NCBI GenBank assembly: GCA_000696115.1
Contig: JJOH01000097.1
Coordinates: 1-64,000 of the forward strand
DNA from: Streptomyces olindensis
Lineage (GTDB): Bacteria; Actinomycetota; Actinomycetes; Streptomycetales; Streptomycetaceae
DNA: 64,000 nucleotides
Reading direction: 5' to 3'
Shown: piece after piece, positions 25,185 to 35,511 of the stretch
Numbering within the stretch: the stretch's first letter is position 1
Layout: every line of letters starts with the position of its first letter
Translations under genes and position numbers: made by a program
Notes under the pieces: generated by a model
What the model was told of the DNA's origin: nothing
Databases searched by the model: none
Seen by the model: the letters and a program-made list of their open reading frames with translations, nothing else

Positions 25185-26846
25185 TCAGGGGCGTGCGCCG
25201 TCGGCGTCGCGCCCCAGCCGTAACTGCAACTGCGCCAGCAGCCGGGTGTCGGGGTTCTCCAGGTCCAGCCCCGACACCTGCGTGATCCGGCGCAACCGGT
25301 AGCGCAGGCTGTTGGCATGCACACCCAGCGCGCGCGAAGCGGCGGACACGTCGCCGAAGTGGTCGAGGTAGGCGCGCAGGGACTCCACCAGGCAACTGCC
25401 GCTGTGCTCGGCGTCGAACTCCCTCAGCCGGGCCACCGAGGTCCGCGGTGGCAGCGCCACCTCACGCAGGGCCTCGACCACCTGGAGGATGCCCACCGTG
25501 TCCGCGACGTCCCCGCTCCGGGCGACGGCGCGTGGCCCGGCGGCCGCGATGAGCGCCTGGAGGGCCCGCTCGGCCGACCGGCGGGACGCGGGCGCCCCCG
25601 CCAGCCCGGGAACCACGTCCCCGAGCCCCACCCTCACCGACGAGCCGATCGTCGCCGACAGTTGTCCCGCCAGCGATTCGCCGAGCCGCCTCACCTGGTC
25701 GTCGGCCCGCCCCGGGTCGCGCTCCAGCCCGCTCAGCAGCACCAGGATCCCGCCCCCCGCCGGGACCACCACGACCCGGTGGCCCAGGGCCGCGCAGTGC
25801 AGGGTCAGCAGCCCGTGCACCACGGACGGGTCGTCGTCCCCGCGGCTGCCGGACCCGGTACCCACCGCCAGGACGGCACAGGGCTCCCGGGGCGGCAGCG
25901 AGGCCCGCTCCGCGAGCACCTCGACGGATCCGCGGTCCTCCAGCAGCGCCCGGGCCGCGTCCTCCAGCAAGCGGCTGTCCGAGCTGTGGGTACGGTGGTG
26001 CAACAGGTGGGCGGCGGCGGCCCGGACGGCGGCGCGCAGCGTCTCGGCGCCGTTCGGGGCCAGCGGGCGGCCGGCGATCGCCGCCACCCAGATGGACCCC
26101 AGCGCCTCTCCGCCCGCCCGCACGGCACCGACCAGACGCTCCGGGTCCTGGCCGTGGGCCGGCCGGTACAGCACGTCGCCCGCACCCCACAGCGCCTGGA
26201 AGAACCCGGCCTCCCGCATGGCCGCCACCCGCCAGGGCGGCACGCGACGACCGAGGATGGTCAGCCGTCGCATCTCGTCCACGTTCTCCTCGGTGGAGGA
26301 GTACGCCAGGACCCGGGACTCCGTGTCCTCGATGGTCACCGAGCCCCCCACCAGGGCCGCCACCGCGTCGGCCAGCGAGTCCAGATCGCCCAGGCGCACG
26401 CCGCTGGTCACGGACATCGGGGGAACGCCCGCCGCCGCCAGCCCCGCCCGCAGCACCCCCACGAGCTGGGCCCAGGTGCACCAGGCGGTACGGAAGAGCA
26501 CCGCAGTGCCGCCCTCCTCCGCGGCTGCCTGCAACGCCCGCGCGGTGGGCTCCGGTCGCCCCGGGCCGAACACGACCCCTGCCGCGCCCGCCTCACCGGC
26601 CCGGCGCACCACGTCGACCGCATGGGCCGACCGTGGGTCGACGCCGACCGCGAGCAGTAACTCCCGCGGTCTGATGACGGGTTCCAGCGCGTCCAGCACA
26701 TGGACCCCGGTCACGCCCGCCCGCAGTCCCCGCGGGGCCGTGTGCAACTCCAGGGCTCCCGCCCCCACGACCGAGAGCAGGCGCTCCAGCGTCCCCCGGT
26801 CCTCGGCGCCCGTGCCAGGTTCTGCCGCTTCCTCCAGGTCCGCCAT
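25185..26846 (-). CDS. PucR/CdaR-family transcriptional regulator
   Basis: A 553-aa protein. An N-terminal PucR ligand-sensing domain of about 130 residues is followed by a GAF-like middle part (GGSVTIEDTESRVLAYSSTEE) and a GGDEF-like CdaR segment. The C-terminal helix-turn-helix at about 490-545 reads FGDVSAASRALGVHANSLRYRLRRI. Such regulators often activate neighbouring metabolic genes; the downstream decarboxylase, 246 bases away on the same strand, is the obvious candidate. ATG at 26846. Tandem 14-bp repeats lie upstream. Confidence 0.88.
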   Translation of the reverse strand: MADLEEAAEPGTGAEDRGTLERLLSVVGAGALELHTAPRGLRAGVTGVHVLDALEPVIRPRELLLAVGVDPRSAHAVDVVRRAGEAGAAGVVFGPGRPEPTARALQAAAEEGGTAVLFRTAWCTWAQLVGVLRAGLAAAGVPPMSVTSGVRLGDLDSLADAVAALVGGSVTIEDTESRVLAYSSTEENVDEMRRLTILGRRVPPWRVAAMREAGFFQALWGAGDVLYRPAHGQDPERLVGAVRAGGEALGSIWVAAIAGRPLAPNGAETLRAAVRAAAAHLLHHRTHSSDSRLLEDAARALLEDRGSVEVLAERASLPPREPCAVLAVGTGSGSRGDDDPSVVHGLLTLHCAALGHRVVVVPAGGGILVLLSGLERDPGRADDQVRRLGESLAGQLSATIGSSVRVGLGDVVPGLAGAPASRRSAERALQALIAAAGPRAVARSGDVADTVGILQVVEALREVALPPRTSVARLREFDAEHSGSCLVESLRAYLDHFGDVSAASRALGVHANSLRYRLRRITQVSGLDLENPDTRLLAQLQLRLGRDADGARP

Positions 26847-26890
26847 GATGCCTCCCCCCTGGTCCCGCCCGCCGACGGCGGCCCATCGGA

Positions 26891-26918
26891 GAACGTATGA
26901 CAGGGAACGTATGACAGG
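26891..26918. repeat. Two tandem 14-bp repeats upstream of the PucR gene
   Basis: GAACGTATGACAGG occurs twice head to tail (26891-26904, 26905-26918), followed by a partial third, GAACGCAGTGCGG. They lie between the regulator start and the end of the gene behind it, where an operator would be expected. Confidence 0.7.
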
Positions 26919-26940
26919 GAACGCAGTGCGGGGCCCCGGA

Positions 26941-29325
26941 TTACCTCATTCTCCCCAGGACATCCCGCACCCGCCGGACGTCCTGGATCCGCTGCTCGTA
27001 CGTCGCCCCGAGCGCGAGCAGCAGGAGTCCGGCGAGGGCGGGAGGCGCCCAGCGGGGGAGTGCTCCGGTCACCTGCACGACGTACGGGGCGAGTTCGTGC
27101 AGCGTGACCAGGGCCAGCACCGAACCGCCCAGCACCAGCGGCGCCTTCAGGTGGTGCCGGGCGCCCAGCAGGGTGACCAGCAGCGCCGCCGTGCCCAGCA
27201 GCAGCGGACGCGTCCAGTGCGGGTCTCCCCAGGCCGCGACCAGGCTCGGCAGCAGGGTGGCCGTCAGTCCGGCGCCGTACGCCGTCCAGGAGGAGGTCCG
27301 CGGGTCGCGGCGTCGGCGCAGGACGCCGACGAGCAGGGCCGGGACGGTGACCGGGAGCGTGTACGCCTCGGGCGTGGAGACGTCCCAGGCGGCCAGGCGC
27401 ACCCATGTGGCCAGCACGAACAGGGCGGCGGCCGCGTAGCCGACGGGACGACGGCCGGGGCGCAGCGCGGTGCCCGCGGCGATCACGCCGCACAGCGCCA
27501 GCACCAGGGCGAGCAGCGGCGGGTCGGTCACGGCGAGGCCCACGGCGAGCAGGCCGGTGACGGCGGCCGTGATCTCCACCGCCACGACCGCCCGGGCCTC
27601 GACGAGACGCGCCGCGAGCAGGGCGCCGGCAGCGGGTACGGCCAGCACCAGCAGGGCCGTGCGGGCCGGTGGCCAGTCCACCGCGGCGCCCGTGGCCGAG
27701 GCCAGCGCGGCGGCGTGCACGAGCGCGGCGGGAGCCGTGAAGGGCGCGAGTCCCGTCCGCCACGAGAACGCGGTGAGCAGGGCCGTCAGCCCGGACAGCA
27801 CGGCGAGGGTCGCGGTCTGGGAGGCCAGCGAGGCGAGGACCAGACCGAGAGCCGTGACCAGGGCGAGGACGAGGCCGGTGCACCGCGCGTCGGACGCCGT
27901 GGCCCGGCCGGCGTACAGCGCGGCCGCCGTCACGACTCCCAGGACCGCCAGCCCCGCCCCGTACGGGATCGCGAAGACCGCCGGGAGGATCAGCACCGCG
28001 CCCCAGAGCAGACCCAGGGCACCGAGCCGGGCCCGCGGACGCCACCGCTCCGCACGGACCGCCAGGGCGAGCACGGCCGCCACCACCAGGAGAACCAGGG
28101 GAGCCGTCGCCGCGTCCGGCGGCCAGGGCGTCTCGACGGCCACCGCGGCACGGGCGTCCGACGGCGCCCCGCCCCACACCCGCCCCAGCCACCCGGCCGG
28201 CCCCAGCACCACCACGGCGACGACGGGCAGCGCCCACAGCACCGACAGCGCCTGCACGGCACCGGACGCCCAGAGGAGACCCCGCCGCACCGCGTCGGGC
28301 AGACGGCTCACCCACACCGCCGCCAACAGGGCGACCCCGAAGACCAGATGAGCCGGCACCGCCCACTCCGACGGCACCCCGGAGCGGACCACTCCGCCGA
28401 GCGCCGCCACGGTGAGCAGCCCCGACGCGATCGCCAGGCCGAGGGCGTGCCGCACGCCCGACACCCGCCAGGCCGCGCCCAGCGCGATCCCCGCCGCGAG
28501 AAGGAGCAGCGCCCCGGCCCGCGTGGCAGCCCCCGCGCCGCCGGCCGTCACGGACAGCCAGCCCGCGCCCAGGACGCCCCAGCCACCCACGGCATACGCG
28601 CCGACGACCGCCGTGATCCGCACGGAAGCGGTCGTCACCCGCAGCGCCACCACCGCGTCCAGCCCCGCCGTCACCAGCAGCGCCGCCGTGATCACATACG
28701 GCCCCGCGTCGACGGCCAGCGCCCACAGCAGCAGCGGGAACTGCGCCGCCGCCAGGGCGGTCGGCACGGGCAGCCGCAGCGCGGCCGTGGCAGGCAGCAG
28801 ACCGTACGCCGACCAGGCCACCGCCAGGACCGCCGCCGCGGCCGCCGCGTAGCCCGTCCCGTCCGTCCCGGCGAGGGCGGCCGCGTGCAGCGCGTAGGCG
28901 TCCAGGACCGTCAGCGCGAGCCCGAGCCCCGCCACGGACTCCGCCGTCGACCGCAGCCCGCGCCTCAGCAGGGGCACGGGGGCGGCGAGCGCGGCCAGTG
29001 TGACCGCGCCGAGGACCAGGGCCCGCCCGGTGATGCCCATGTGCCCCCAGCTGACCAGCGTGAACACCGCCGCCGCGAGCGTGAGCAGGACACCGCCGAG
29101 GACCAGGAGCACGTTCTGCACGCTGGGCGCGGCGGTCTCCGGGCGGGGCGGTGCGGCGGACGGCGTCCGCGGGTGCGTCCAGGGCCGCGACGGCTGCCCG
29201 GTCGGCTGCAGGGCCGCGATCAGCCAGGCGCGGCGCGTCAGCAACTGGGCCCGGCGGGCGTCCAGTTGTCGCAGTTCGGCGTCGAGGAGCCGCAGTTCCT
29301 CGGCCGGGGGCGGAAGGTGCGTCAT
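26941..29325 (-). CDS. Very large polytopic membrane protein (SCO7613-C-like)
   Basis: A 794-aa protein. After a coiled, charged N-terminus (EELRLLDAELRQLDARRAQLLTRR) and a Pro/Thr-rich linker, nearly all of the chain is hydrophobic, with roughly 20 or more membrane helices rich in Ala/Val/Leu/Gly. The closest family I can suggest is the SCO7613 C-terminal-domain membrane proteins of Streptomyces; no transport or enzymatic motif is seen. ATG at 29325 gives MTHLPPPAEEL. The gene stops 23 bases before the tandem repeats that precede pucR. Confidence 0.75.
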   Translation of the reverse strand: MTHLPPPAEELRLLDAELRQLDARRAQLLTRRAWLIAALQPTGQPSRPWTHPRTPSAAPPRPETAAPSVQNVLLVLGGVLLTLAAAVFTLVSWGHMGITGRALVLGAVTLAALAAPVPLLRRGLRSTAESVAGLGLALTVLDAYALHAAALAGTDGTGYAAAAAAVLAVAWSAYGLLPATAALRLPVPTALAAAQFPLLLWALAVDAGPYVITAALLVTAGLDAVVALRVTTASVRITAVVGAYAVGGWGVLGAGWLSVTAGGAGAATRAGALLLLAAGIALGAAWRVSGVRHALGLAIASGLLTVAALGGVVRSGVPSEWAVPAHLVFGVALLAAVWVSRLPDAVRRGLLWASGAVQALSVLWALPVVAVVVLGPAGWLGRVWGGAPSDARAAVAVETPWPPDAATAPLVLLVVAAVLALAVRAERWRPRARLGALGLLWGAVLILPAVFAIPYGAGLAVLGVVTAAALYAGRATASDARCTGLVLALVTALGLVLASLASQTATLAVLSGLTALLTAFSWRTGLAPFTAPAALVHAAALASATGAAVDWPPARTALLVLAVPAAGALLAARLVEARAVVAVEITAAVTGLLAVGLAVTDPPLLALVLALCGVIAAGTALRPGRRPVGYAAAALFVLATWVRLAAWDVSTPEAYTLPVTVPALLVGVLRRRRDPRTSSWTAYGAGLTATLLPSLVAAWGDPHWTRPLLLGTAALLVTLLGARHHLKAPLVLGGSVLALVTLHELAPYVVQVTGALPRWAPPALAGLLLLALGATYEQRIQDVRRVRDVLGRMR

Positions 29326-29422
29326 GGCACGCAGTGTGGCCCGGGTCACCCCGCAGGGCATGAGCGCGGATACTCAGGCGCGTACTCAGTCGGACCCGCC
29401 CTCGAGTGGGCAGACTGCGGGC

Positions 29423-29869
29423 ATGGACTGGAACCATTACCGCTTCCGCAGCCAGTGGCTCCTGCCCGCGCCGCCGACCGCCGTGTACGAGGTGCTGGAG
29501 CGGGCCGAGGACTACCCCGAGTGGTGGCGCGAGGTCCGGGAGGTGACCCGGCTCGACGACACCAGCGGGGTCTTCCGGGTCCGGTCCGTCCTGCCGTACG
29601 ACATGACGTTCACGGCGCGGGAGGTGCGGCGCGACCCACGGGCCGGTGTGCTGGAGATCGCGCTGTCCGGCGACATGGAGGGCTGGGCCCGCTGGACCGT
29701 GACGCCGCTCGGGCCGGGCAGCCTCGCGCGGTACGACCAGGTCGTGAGCGTGACCAAGCCGCTGCTGCGGCGGTTCGCCGTACCGGGACGGCCCCTCTTC
29801 CGCGCCAACCACGCGCTGATGATGCGCTCCGGGCGGCGCGGACTGCTCAGGCACCTCGAAGCGGTTTGA
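29423..29869 (+). CDS. SRPBCC (START/polyketide-cyclase-like) protein
   Basis: A 148-aa protein with the opening SQWLLPAPPTAVYEVLERAEDYPEWW, a hallmark of the SRPBCC ligand-binding fold, and alternating strands typical of the helix-grip barrel. It binds an unknown hydrophobic ligand. ATG at 29423; CAGACT about 7 bases upstream suggests leaderless transcription. It is divergent from the large membrane protein. Its stop codon overlaps the predicted -35 of the next tRNA. Confidence 0.8.
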   Translation: MDWNHYRFRSQWLLPAPPTAVYEVLERAEDYPEWWREVREVTRLDDTSGVFRVRSVLPYDMTFTAREVRRDPRAGVLEIALSGDMEGWARWTVTPLGPGSLARYDQVVSVTKPLLRRFAVPGRPLFRANHALMMRSGRRGLLRHLEAV

Positions 29870-29895
29870 AGGAAACGTGCCGGGACCTGTATGGT
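29866..29895 (+). promoter_or_regulatory. Predicted promoter of tRNA-Val copy B
   Basis: TTGAAG (29866-29871) and TATGGT (29890-29895) with an 18-base spacer lie 13 bases before the tRNA. The -35 overlaps the stop codon of the SRPBCC gene. Confidence 0.6.
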
Positions 29896-29908
29896 TCAGT
29901 GCGTTCCC

Positions 29909-29980
29909 GGGCGATTAGCTCAGTGGGAGAGCGCTTCGTTCACACCGAAGAGGTCACTGGTTCGAACCCAGTATCGCCCA
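29909..29980 (+). tRNA. tRNA-Val (CAC), copy B
   Basis: Identical over all 72 nt to copy A at 15856 and in the same orientation. Anticodon CAC. Confidence 0.95.
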
Positions 29981-30019
29981 CCGGAAACAGCCGCTCCGTC
30001 ACAGACGGACCGGTTTTTT
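29979..30019. terminator. Terminator after tRNA-Val copy B
   Basis: A TCCGTC/GACGGA stem with an ACA loop, flanked by pairing ACCGG/CCGGT, followed by six T's. It lies between the tRNA and the convergent exonuclease gene. Confidence 0.85.
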
Positions 30020-30038
30020 CATACTCGGGGCCGCGCGC

Positions 30039-30767
30039 TCAGGCCGCCGCCGGCAGGTCGGGACGCAGCGGCCAGGCCGGATCCACCGCCTCCTCGACGC
30101 CGCTGCGCGCGAACCACGCCTGCAGACCCCGCGCTTGCGCCGCGTGCCACACCGCCTGCAGTGTGTGCAGCTCGCCGGGCGTGAGCCGCTCCAGCCGGGA
30201 CGCGAAACGGCGGCCCACCGCCCGGGTGACCTCCAGCGCCGCCACGGCGTCGGCCGCCGCGTCGTGCGCGCCCTCCAGGGCGACGCCGTAGTGCGCGCAC
30301 AGGTCGGTCAGCGTGCGGCGGCCCTTGCGGTAGCGGTCCAGGTGCTTGTCCAGGACCCGCGGGTCGAGCACGAGCAGCGGCGCCGACTCGAACCAGCGGC
30401 CCAGCGACGAGGCACGATGGCGCCGCAACTCCCGGTCCAGCAGGGTCAGATCGAACGGCGCGTTCATCACCACGACCGGGCGGCCGGCGTGGGCCTGCTC
30501 GGCCAGCGCCTCCGCTATCTCGTACATGACCGGCGACGGCCACCGGCCGTTGCGCTGGAGGTGCTCCTCCGTCAGCCCGTGCACCGCCGTCGCCTCGGCG
30601 GGCACCGTCACCCCCGGGTTCACCAGCCAGCGGCTCACCCGCGGCCGGACCCCCGGCGCGTCCTGGACGACGACGGCGGCCGACACGATCCGGTCGGCCT
30701 CGACGTCCACGCCCGTCGTCTCCGTGTCGAAGGCGGCCAGCGCCCCCTCGTACCAGCACGTCGTCAT
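30039..30767 (-). CDS. DEDDh 3'-5' exonuclease (DnaQ-like)
   Basis: A 242-aa protein with all three exonuclease motifs: AFDTETTG (ExoI, Asp14/Glu16), VMNAPFDLTLLDREL (ExoII) and HDAAADAVAALEV (ExoIII, DEDDh type). It resembles the epsilon proofreading subunit and RNase T, but as a stand-alone protein may act in repair or RNA trimming. The ATG at 30767 is preceded by GAGGGG; a GTG two codons upstream is an alternative. There is no UvrC-like extension. Confidence 0.88.
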   Translation of the reverse strand: MTTCWYEGALAAFDTETTGVDVEADRIVSAAVVVQDAPGVRPRVSRWLVNPGVTVPAEATAVHGLTEEHLQRNGRWPSPVMYEIAEALAEQAHAGRPVVVMNAPFDLTLLDRELRRHRASSLGRWFESAPLLVLDPRVLDKHLDRYRKGRRTLTDLCAHYGVALEGAHDAAADAVAALEVTRAVGRRFASRLERLTPGELHTLQAVWHAAQARGLQAWFARSGVEEAVDPAWPLRPDLPAAA

Positions 30768-30936
30768 ACCCACACAACCCCTCGTTCACCTTCGGCAGTT
30801 GACGCACCGTCCGCTGCCCGATCCGGTGATACCCGGGCGGTTTGCGCCGTACGCCGGAAGGAGACAACAGGAGTACGGGTCGTTGCAGTTCAGCGGCCCG
30901 CAGCGGGGAATCACTTGTTCTGGAAGGCTGTTGGCC

Positions 30937-31503
30937 ATGGCCGTAGCGCAGCCCGAACGGGGCGGGCTGCTGCCCGAGCGCACGGCTCCCTCTCGCGGCA
31001 CTCTCGCCACCACCGCCTGCATGGAGACACTGCAGGTCGGCTATCTGCACGCCGTCGCGGCGGCCGCCGGCTGCTCGCTGTCCCAGCCCTTTCCCGACAA
31101 CGGCATCGACTGGCACGTCAGCCACAGCGCCCCCGGGCACACGGTCGACGACGAGGTCACCATCAAGGTGCAGCTCAAGGCCACCTACCAGGTGCCGCCC
31201 AACCCACCGGGCCGCACCTTCGCCTTCACACTCGACAACGACCACCTGGCGAAGCTCGCCCGCACCCCCGTCTCCGTGCACAAGATCCTGGTGGTGATGC
31301 TGGTGCCGCGCTCCCAGGACGACTGGCTGCGCGCCGGCCACGACCGGCTCGACCTGAGGCACTGCTGCTACTGGGCCAATCTCGCCGGACAACCGATCAC
31401 CGGCCGCCGCCGCACCACCGTGCGCATACCGACTTCACGCATCTTCGACGACCGGGCGCTGTGCGAGATCATGACGCGGGTCGGGACGGGAGGAAGACCG
31501 TGA
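30937..31503 (+). CDS. DUF4365 protein with PD-(D/E)xK-like motif
   Basis: A 188-aa protein. GIDW (Asp58) followed by IKVQLKAT (Gln79-x-Lys81) fits the D...(E/Q)xK core of PD-(D/E)xK nuclease-like folds to which DUF4365 is related. A conserved-looking HKILVVMLVP strand and RHCCYWANL follow. Nuclease activity is inference from the motif. GGAAGG precedes the ATG at 30937. It overlaps the next gene by GTGA, so the two products probably work together. Confidence 0.75.
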   Translation: MAVAQPERGGLLPERTAPSRGTLATTACMETLQVGYLHAVAAAAGCSLSQPFPDNGIDWHVSHSAPGHTVDDEVTIKVQLKATYQVPPNPPGRTFAFTLDNDHLAKLARTPVSVHKILVVMLVPRSQDDWLRAGHDRLDLRHCCYWANLAGQPITGRRRTTVRIPTSRIFDDRALCEIMTRVGTGGRP

Positions 31504-32726
31504 CGCACCGCCCGACCGAGGAGCCGGCCAGGCCCGCCCGGCCCCACCCCGTGGACCCCGCCTGGAGCGGCTCCCCGCCCGAGCCCGTCGACGTCGACCC
31601 CGCCGTGCTCAGCGCCCTGCTGCGCCGGCACGGCTGGCAGCGGCGCGGCGGCGCCCCTGGCCGCTACGGCCGCTGGACCCCGCCCGGTCCGGGCGGCAGC
31701 GGCACCAGCCTGCTGGTGCCGGAGAGCCGCGCCTTCCCCGACAGCGACGACCTGCTCGGCGAGGCCCTGCTCGCCCTGTCCCGCAGCGGCTCGCCCTCCG
31801 CCCGCGAGGTCCTCCTCTCCCTCGCCGTGCCCAGCGACGAGATCCGCTGGTGGCACGACGTCCCCGCCGGGCCCGGCGGGGCGGCGCCCTGGACCGTTGA
31901 GGACCGGCTGCGCACCGCCGCCCGCCGCATGCTGCTCGCCGCGGCCCTCGCCACCCGCGCGCGGGCCGGCTACCACGGCGCCCGCCACCGCCGCGCCGCC
32001 GCCGCGGCCCTGGAACACGTCCTCGTCGGCTCCGCCGCGCACGGCCGCCTCACCGCGTTCATACCCGTCGCCACCGGCCGCCCCCTGGCGGTCCGCCTCC
32101 ACCAGGCCCTGCACGCCGCCCGCGAGGCCGTCGACTACCAGCGCGCCACCGGCGGCATGGACGCCTTCGACGCCGCCGTGGAGGCGGGCGTGAGCCACGA
32201 GCTCACCGAGGCGCTCGTCGCCCTCGTCCGGGGCACGGAAGGCGCCCGGATCGCCGTCGCGTGGGCCCCGGCGGCCGGTGTGCCCGAGGGCTGCGCGTCC
32301 TCCGCCGAGCCCGTCGAGTTCTCACCCGGCGACCTGCCCGTGCTGCGCGAGGCGGGCGCCCGCTACCGGCACGAGGAACCCGCCGTGCCGGTGCGGATCA
32401 CCGGAGCGGTGGTCCGGATGCGCAGGTCCGGGCCACGCGGCGACGGCACCGTACGCCTGCGGGTGCTGGCCGGGGCCGATGTGCCGCACGTCCGGATCAC
32501 CCTGGACGAGGAGGCGTACCGGATCGCCGGGCACGCCCACCTCGTCGGGCTGCCGGTGCGGGTACAGGGGCGGCTGGAGAGCCGGGGCGGGTTCCGCCGC
32601 CTCACCGGCGCCCACGGCGTCGTCCCGGTGCAGGTCGACGACGCCGAGCGGGACCGGCTGATGAAGGAGCTCCAGGAGAACCTCGACTTCTTCGAGGAGG
32701 CCTGCGGAGGGGACTGCGGGGACTGA
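31500..32726 (+). CDS. Hypothetical protein translationally coupled to the DUF4365 gene
   Basis: A 408-aa protein I do not recognise. It is Ala/Arg/Gly-rich, mostly helical in the middle (RLRTAARRMLLAAALATRARAGYHGARHRRAAAAALEH is one long amphipathic region, about residues 135-175). A beta-rich part near 290-385 has strands such as TVRLRVLAGADVPHVRITLD, and the tail ends in DFFEEACGGDCGD with two Cys. It starts with GTG 31500, which overlaps the preceding stop. It ends 94 bases before thrS. Confidence 0.68.
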   Translation: MTHRPTEEPARPARPHPVDPAWSGSPPEPVDVDPAVLSALLRRHGWQRRGGAPGRYGRWTPPGPGGSGTSLLVPESRAFPDSDDLLGEALLALSRSGSPSAREVLLSLAVPSDEIRWWHDVPAGPGGAAPWTVEDRLRTAARRMLLAAALATRARAGYHGARHRRAAAAALEHVLVGSAAHGRLTAFIPVATGRPLAVRLHQALHAAREAVDYQRATGGMDAFDAAVEAGVSHELTEALVALVRGTEGARIAVAWAPAAGVPEGCASSAEPVEFSPGDLPVLREAGARYRHEEPAVPVRITGAVVRMRRSGPRGDGTVRLRVLAGADVPHVRITLDEEAYRIAGHAHLVGLPVRVQGRLESRGGFRRLTGAHGVVPVQVDDAERDRLMKELQENLDFFEEACGGDCGD

Positions 32727-32820
32727 TTTCGCGGTGGGCGGTCCGGGGTCGGTACGATCCTTACTCGTGCGCGCGCTCCGGTATGGCGCACGCAACCCCA
32801 CCTTCAGTCAGGAGAGACCG

Positions 32821-34797
<1,977 letters not shown>

Positions 34798-34809
34798 TCC
34801 CGCTGCGCG

Positions 34810-34840
34810 AAGGCCCCCGGGAGATCCCGGGGGCCTTTTC
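34810..34840 (+). terminator. Terminator after thrS
   Basis: A perfect 12-bp stem (34810-34821 with 34826-34837) with an AGAT loop and TTTTCC tail. Confidence 0.92.
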
Positions 34841-34874
34841 CGTACCCCCAGCTCGACGCCATATGCTGCACTGC

Positions 34875-35420
34875 ATGACGAGTGAGCCGGAGCAGCAGCT
34901 GGGAGTAGGGACGCAGGACGCGTTCCAGCGTCTGTGGACACCCCACCGGATGGCCTACATCCAGGGCGAGAACAAGCCGACCGGCCCGGGCGCCGGCGAC
35001 GGCTGCCCCTTCTGCTCGATCCCGGCCAAGTCAGACGAGGACGGGCTGGTCGTCCGGCGCGGCGAGCAGGTCTACGCCGTGCTCAACCTGTACCCGTACA
35101 ACGGCGGTCACCTGATGACCGTGCCCTACCGCCACGTCGCCGACTACACGGACCTCACGGCGGGGGAGACCGCCGAGCTCGGCGAACTCACCAAGCAGGC
35201 GATGACGGCCCTGCGCACCGCCTCCGGCGCCCACGGCTTCAACATCGGCATGAACCAGGGCTCCGTCGCCGGCGCGGGCATCGCGGCCCACCTGCACCAG
35301 CACATCGTGCCGCGGTGGGGTGGCGACACGAACTTCATGCCGGTGGTGGGGCACACGCGGGTGCTGCCGCAGCTGCTCGCCGACACCCGGAAGATGCTGG
35401 CGGAGGCCTGGCCCTCGTAA
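34875..35420 (+). CDS. HIT-family protein, probable AP4A phosphorylase
   Basis: A 181-aa protein with GCPFCSIP (possible zinc ligands), LNLYPYNGGHLMTVPYRHV and the catalytic histidine triad HLHQHIVPRWGGD. Length and motif context match the actinobacterial diadenosine tetraphosphate phosphorylase encoded between thrS and pgsA in mycobacteria (family knowledge), which splits Ap4A to ADP and ATP. TATGCT ends 7 bases before the ATG at 34875, suggesting a leaderless mRNA; an ATG four codons earlier is possible. Confidence 0.83.
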   Translation: MTSEPEQQLGVGTQDAFQRLWTPHRMAYIQGENKPTGPGAGDGCPFCSIPAKSDEDGLVVRRGEQVYAVLNLYPYNGGHLMTVPYRHVADYTDLTAGETAELGELTKQAMTALRTASGAHGFNIGMNQGSVAGAGIAAHLHQHIVPRWGGDTNFMPVVGHTRVLPQLLADTRKMLAEAWPS

Positions 35421-35511
35421 CCGCGATCAATCGCGGACGGGTGGGCGCGGCGGCGCCTCGCAGCGCCGAGTCGCGCCCCCGCCCCAGCCGCGACGCCGGG
35501 CGCCTCACCGA

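Noticed and set aside
26891..26931. CRISPR array
   Set aside because: The repeats are 14 bp, directly abutting with no spacers, and no cas gene is present. The hexanucleotide array at 15980 fails for the same reason.
15856..29980. Prophage or integrative element between the two tRNA-Val genes
   Set aside because: No integrase, excisionase, replication or transfer gene is visible, and the tRNAs are complete genes, not partial attachment repeats.
25489..30291. A 1600-residue open frame on the plus strand
   Set aside because: It runs antisense through the PucR and large membrane-protein genes and into a tRNA. Its composition (Arg/Ser/Thr/Pro-rich) is that of a high-GC shadow frame.
32727..32820. 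T-box or other riboswitch leader before thrS; cobalamin riboswitch before cysG
   Set aside because: The gaps are short (94 and 171 bases) and show no T-box specifier/antiterminator or B12-box; the cysG gap is mostly a terminator.
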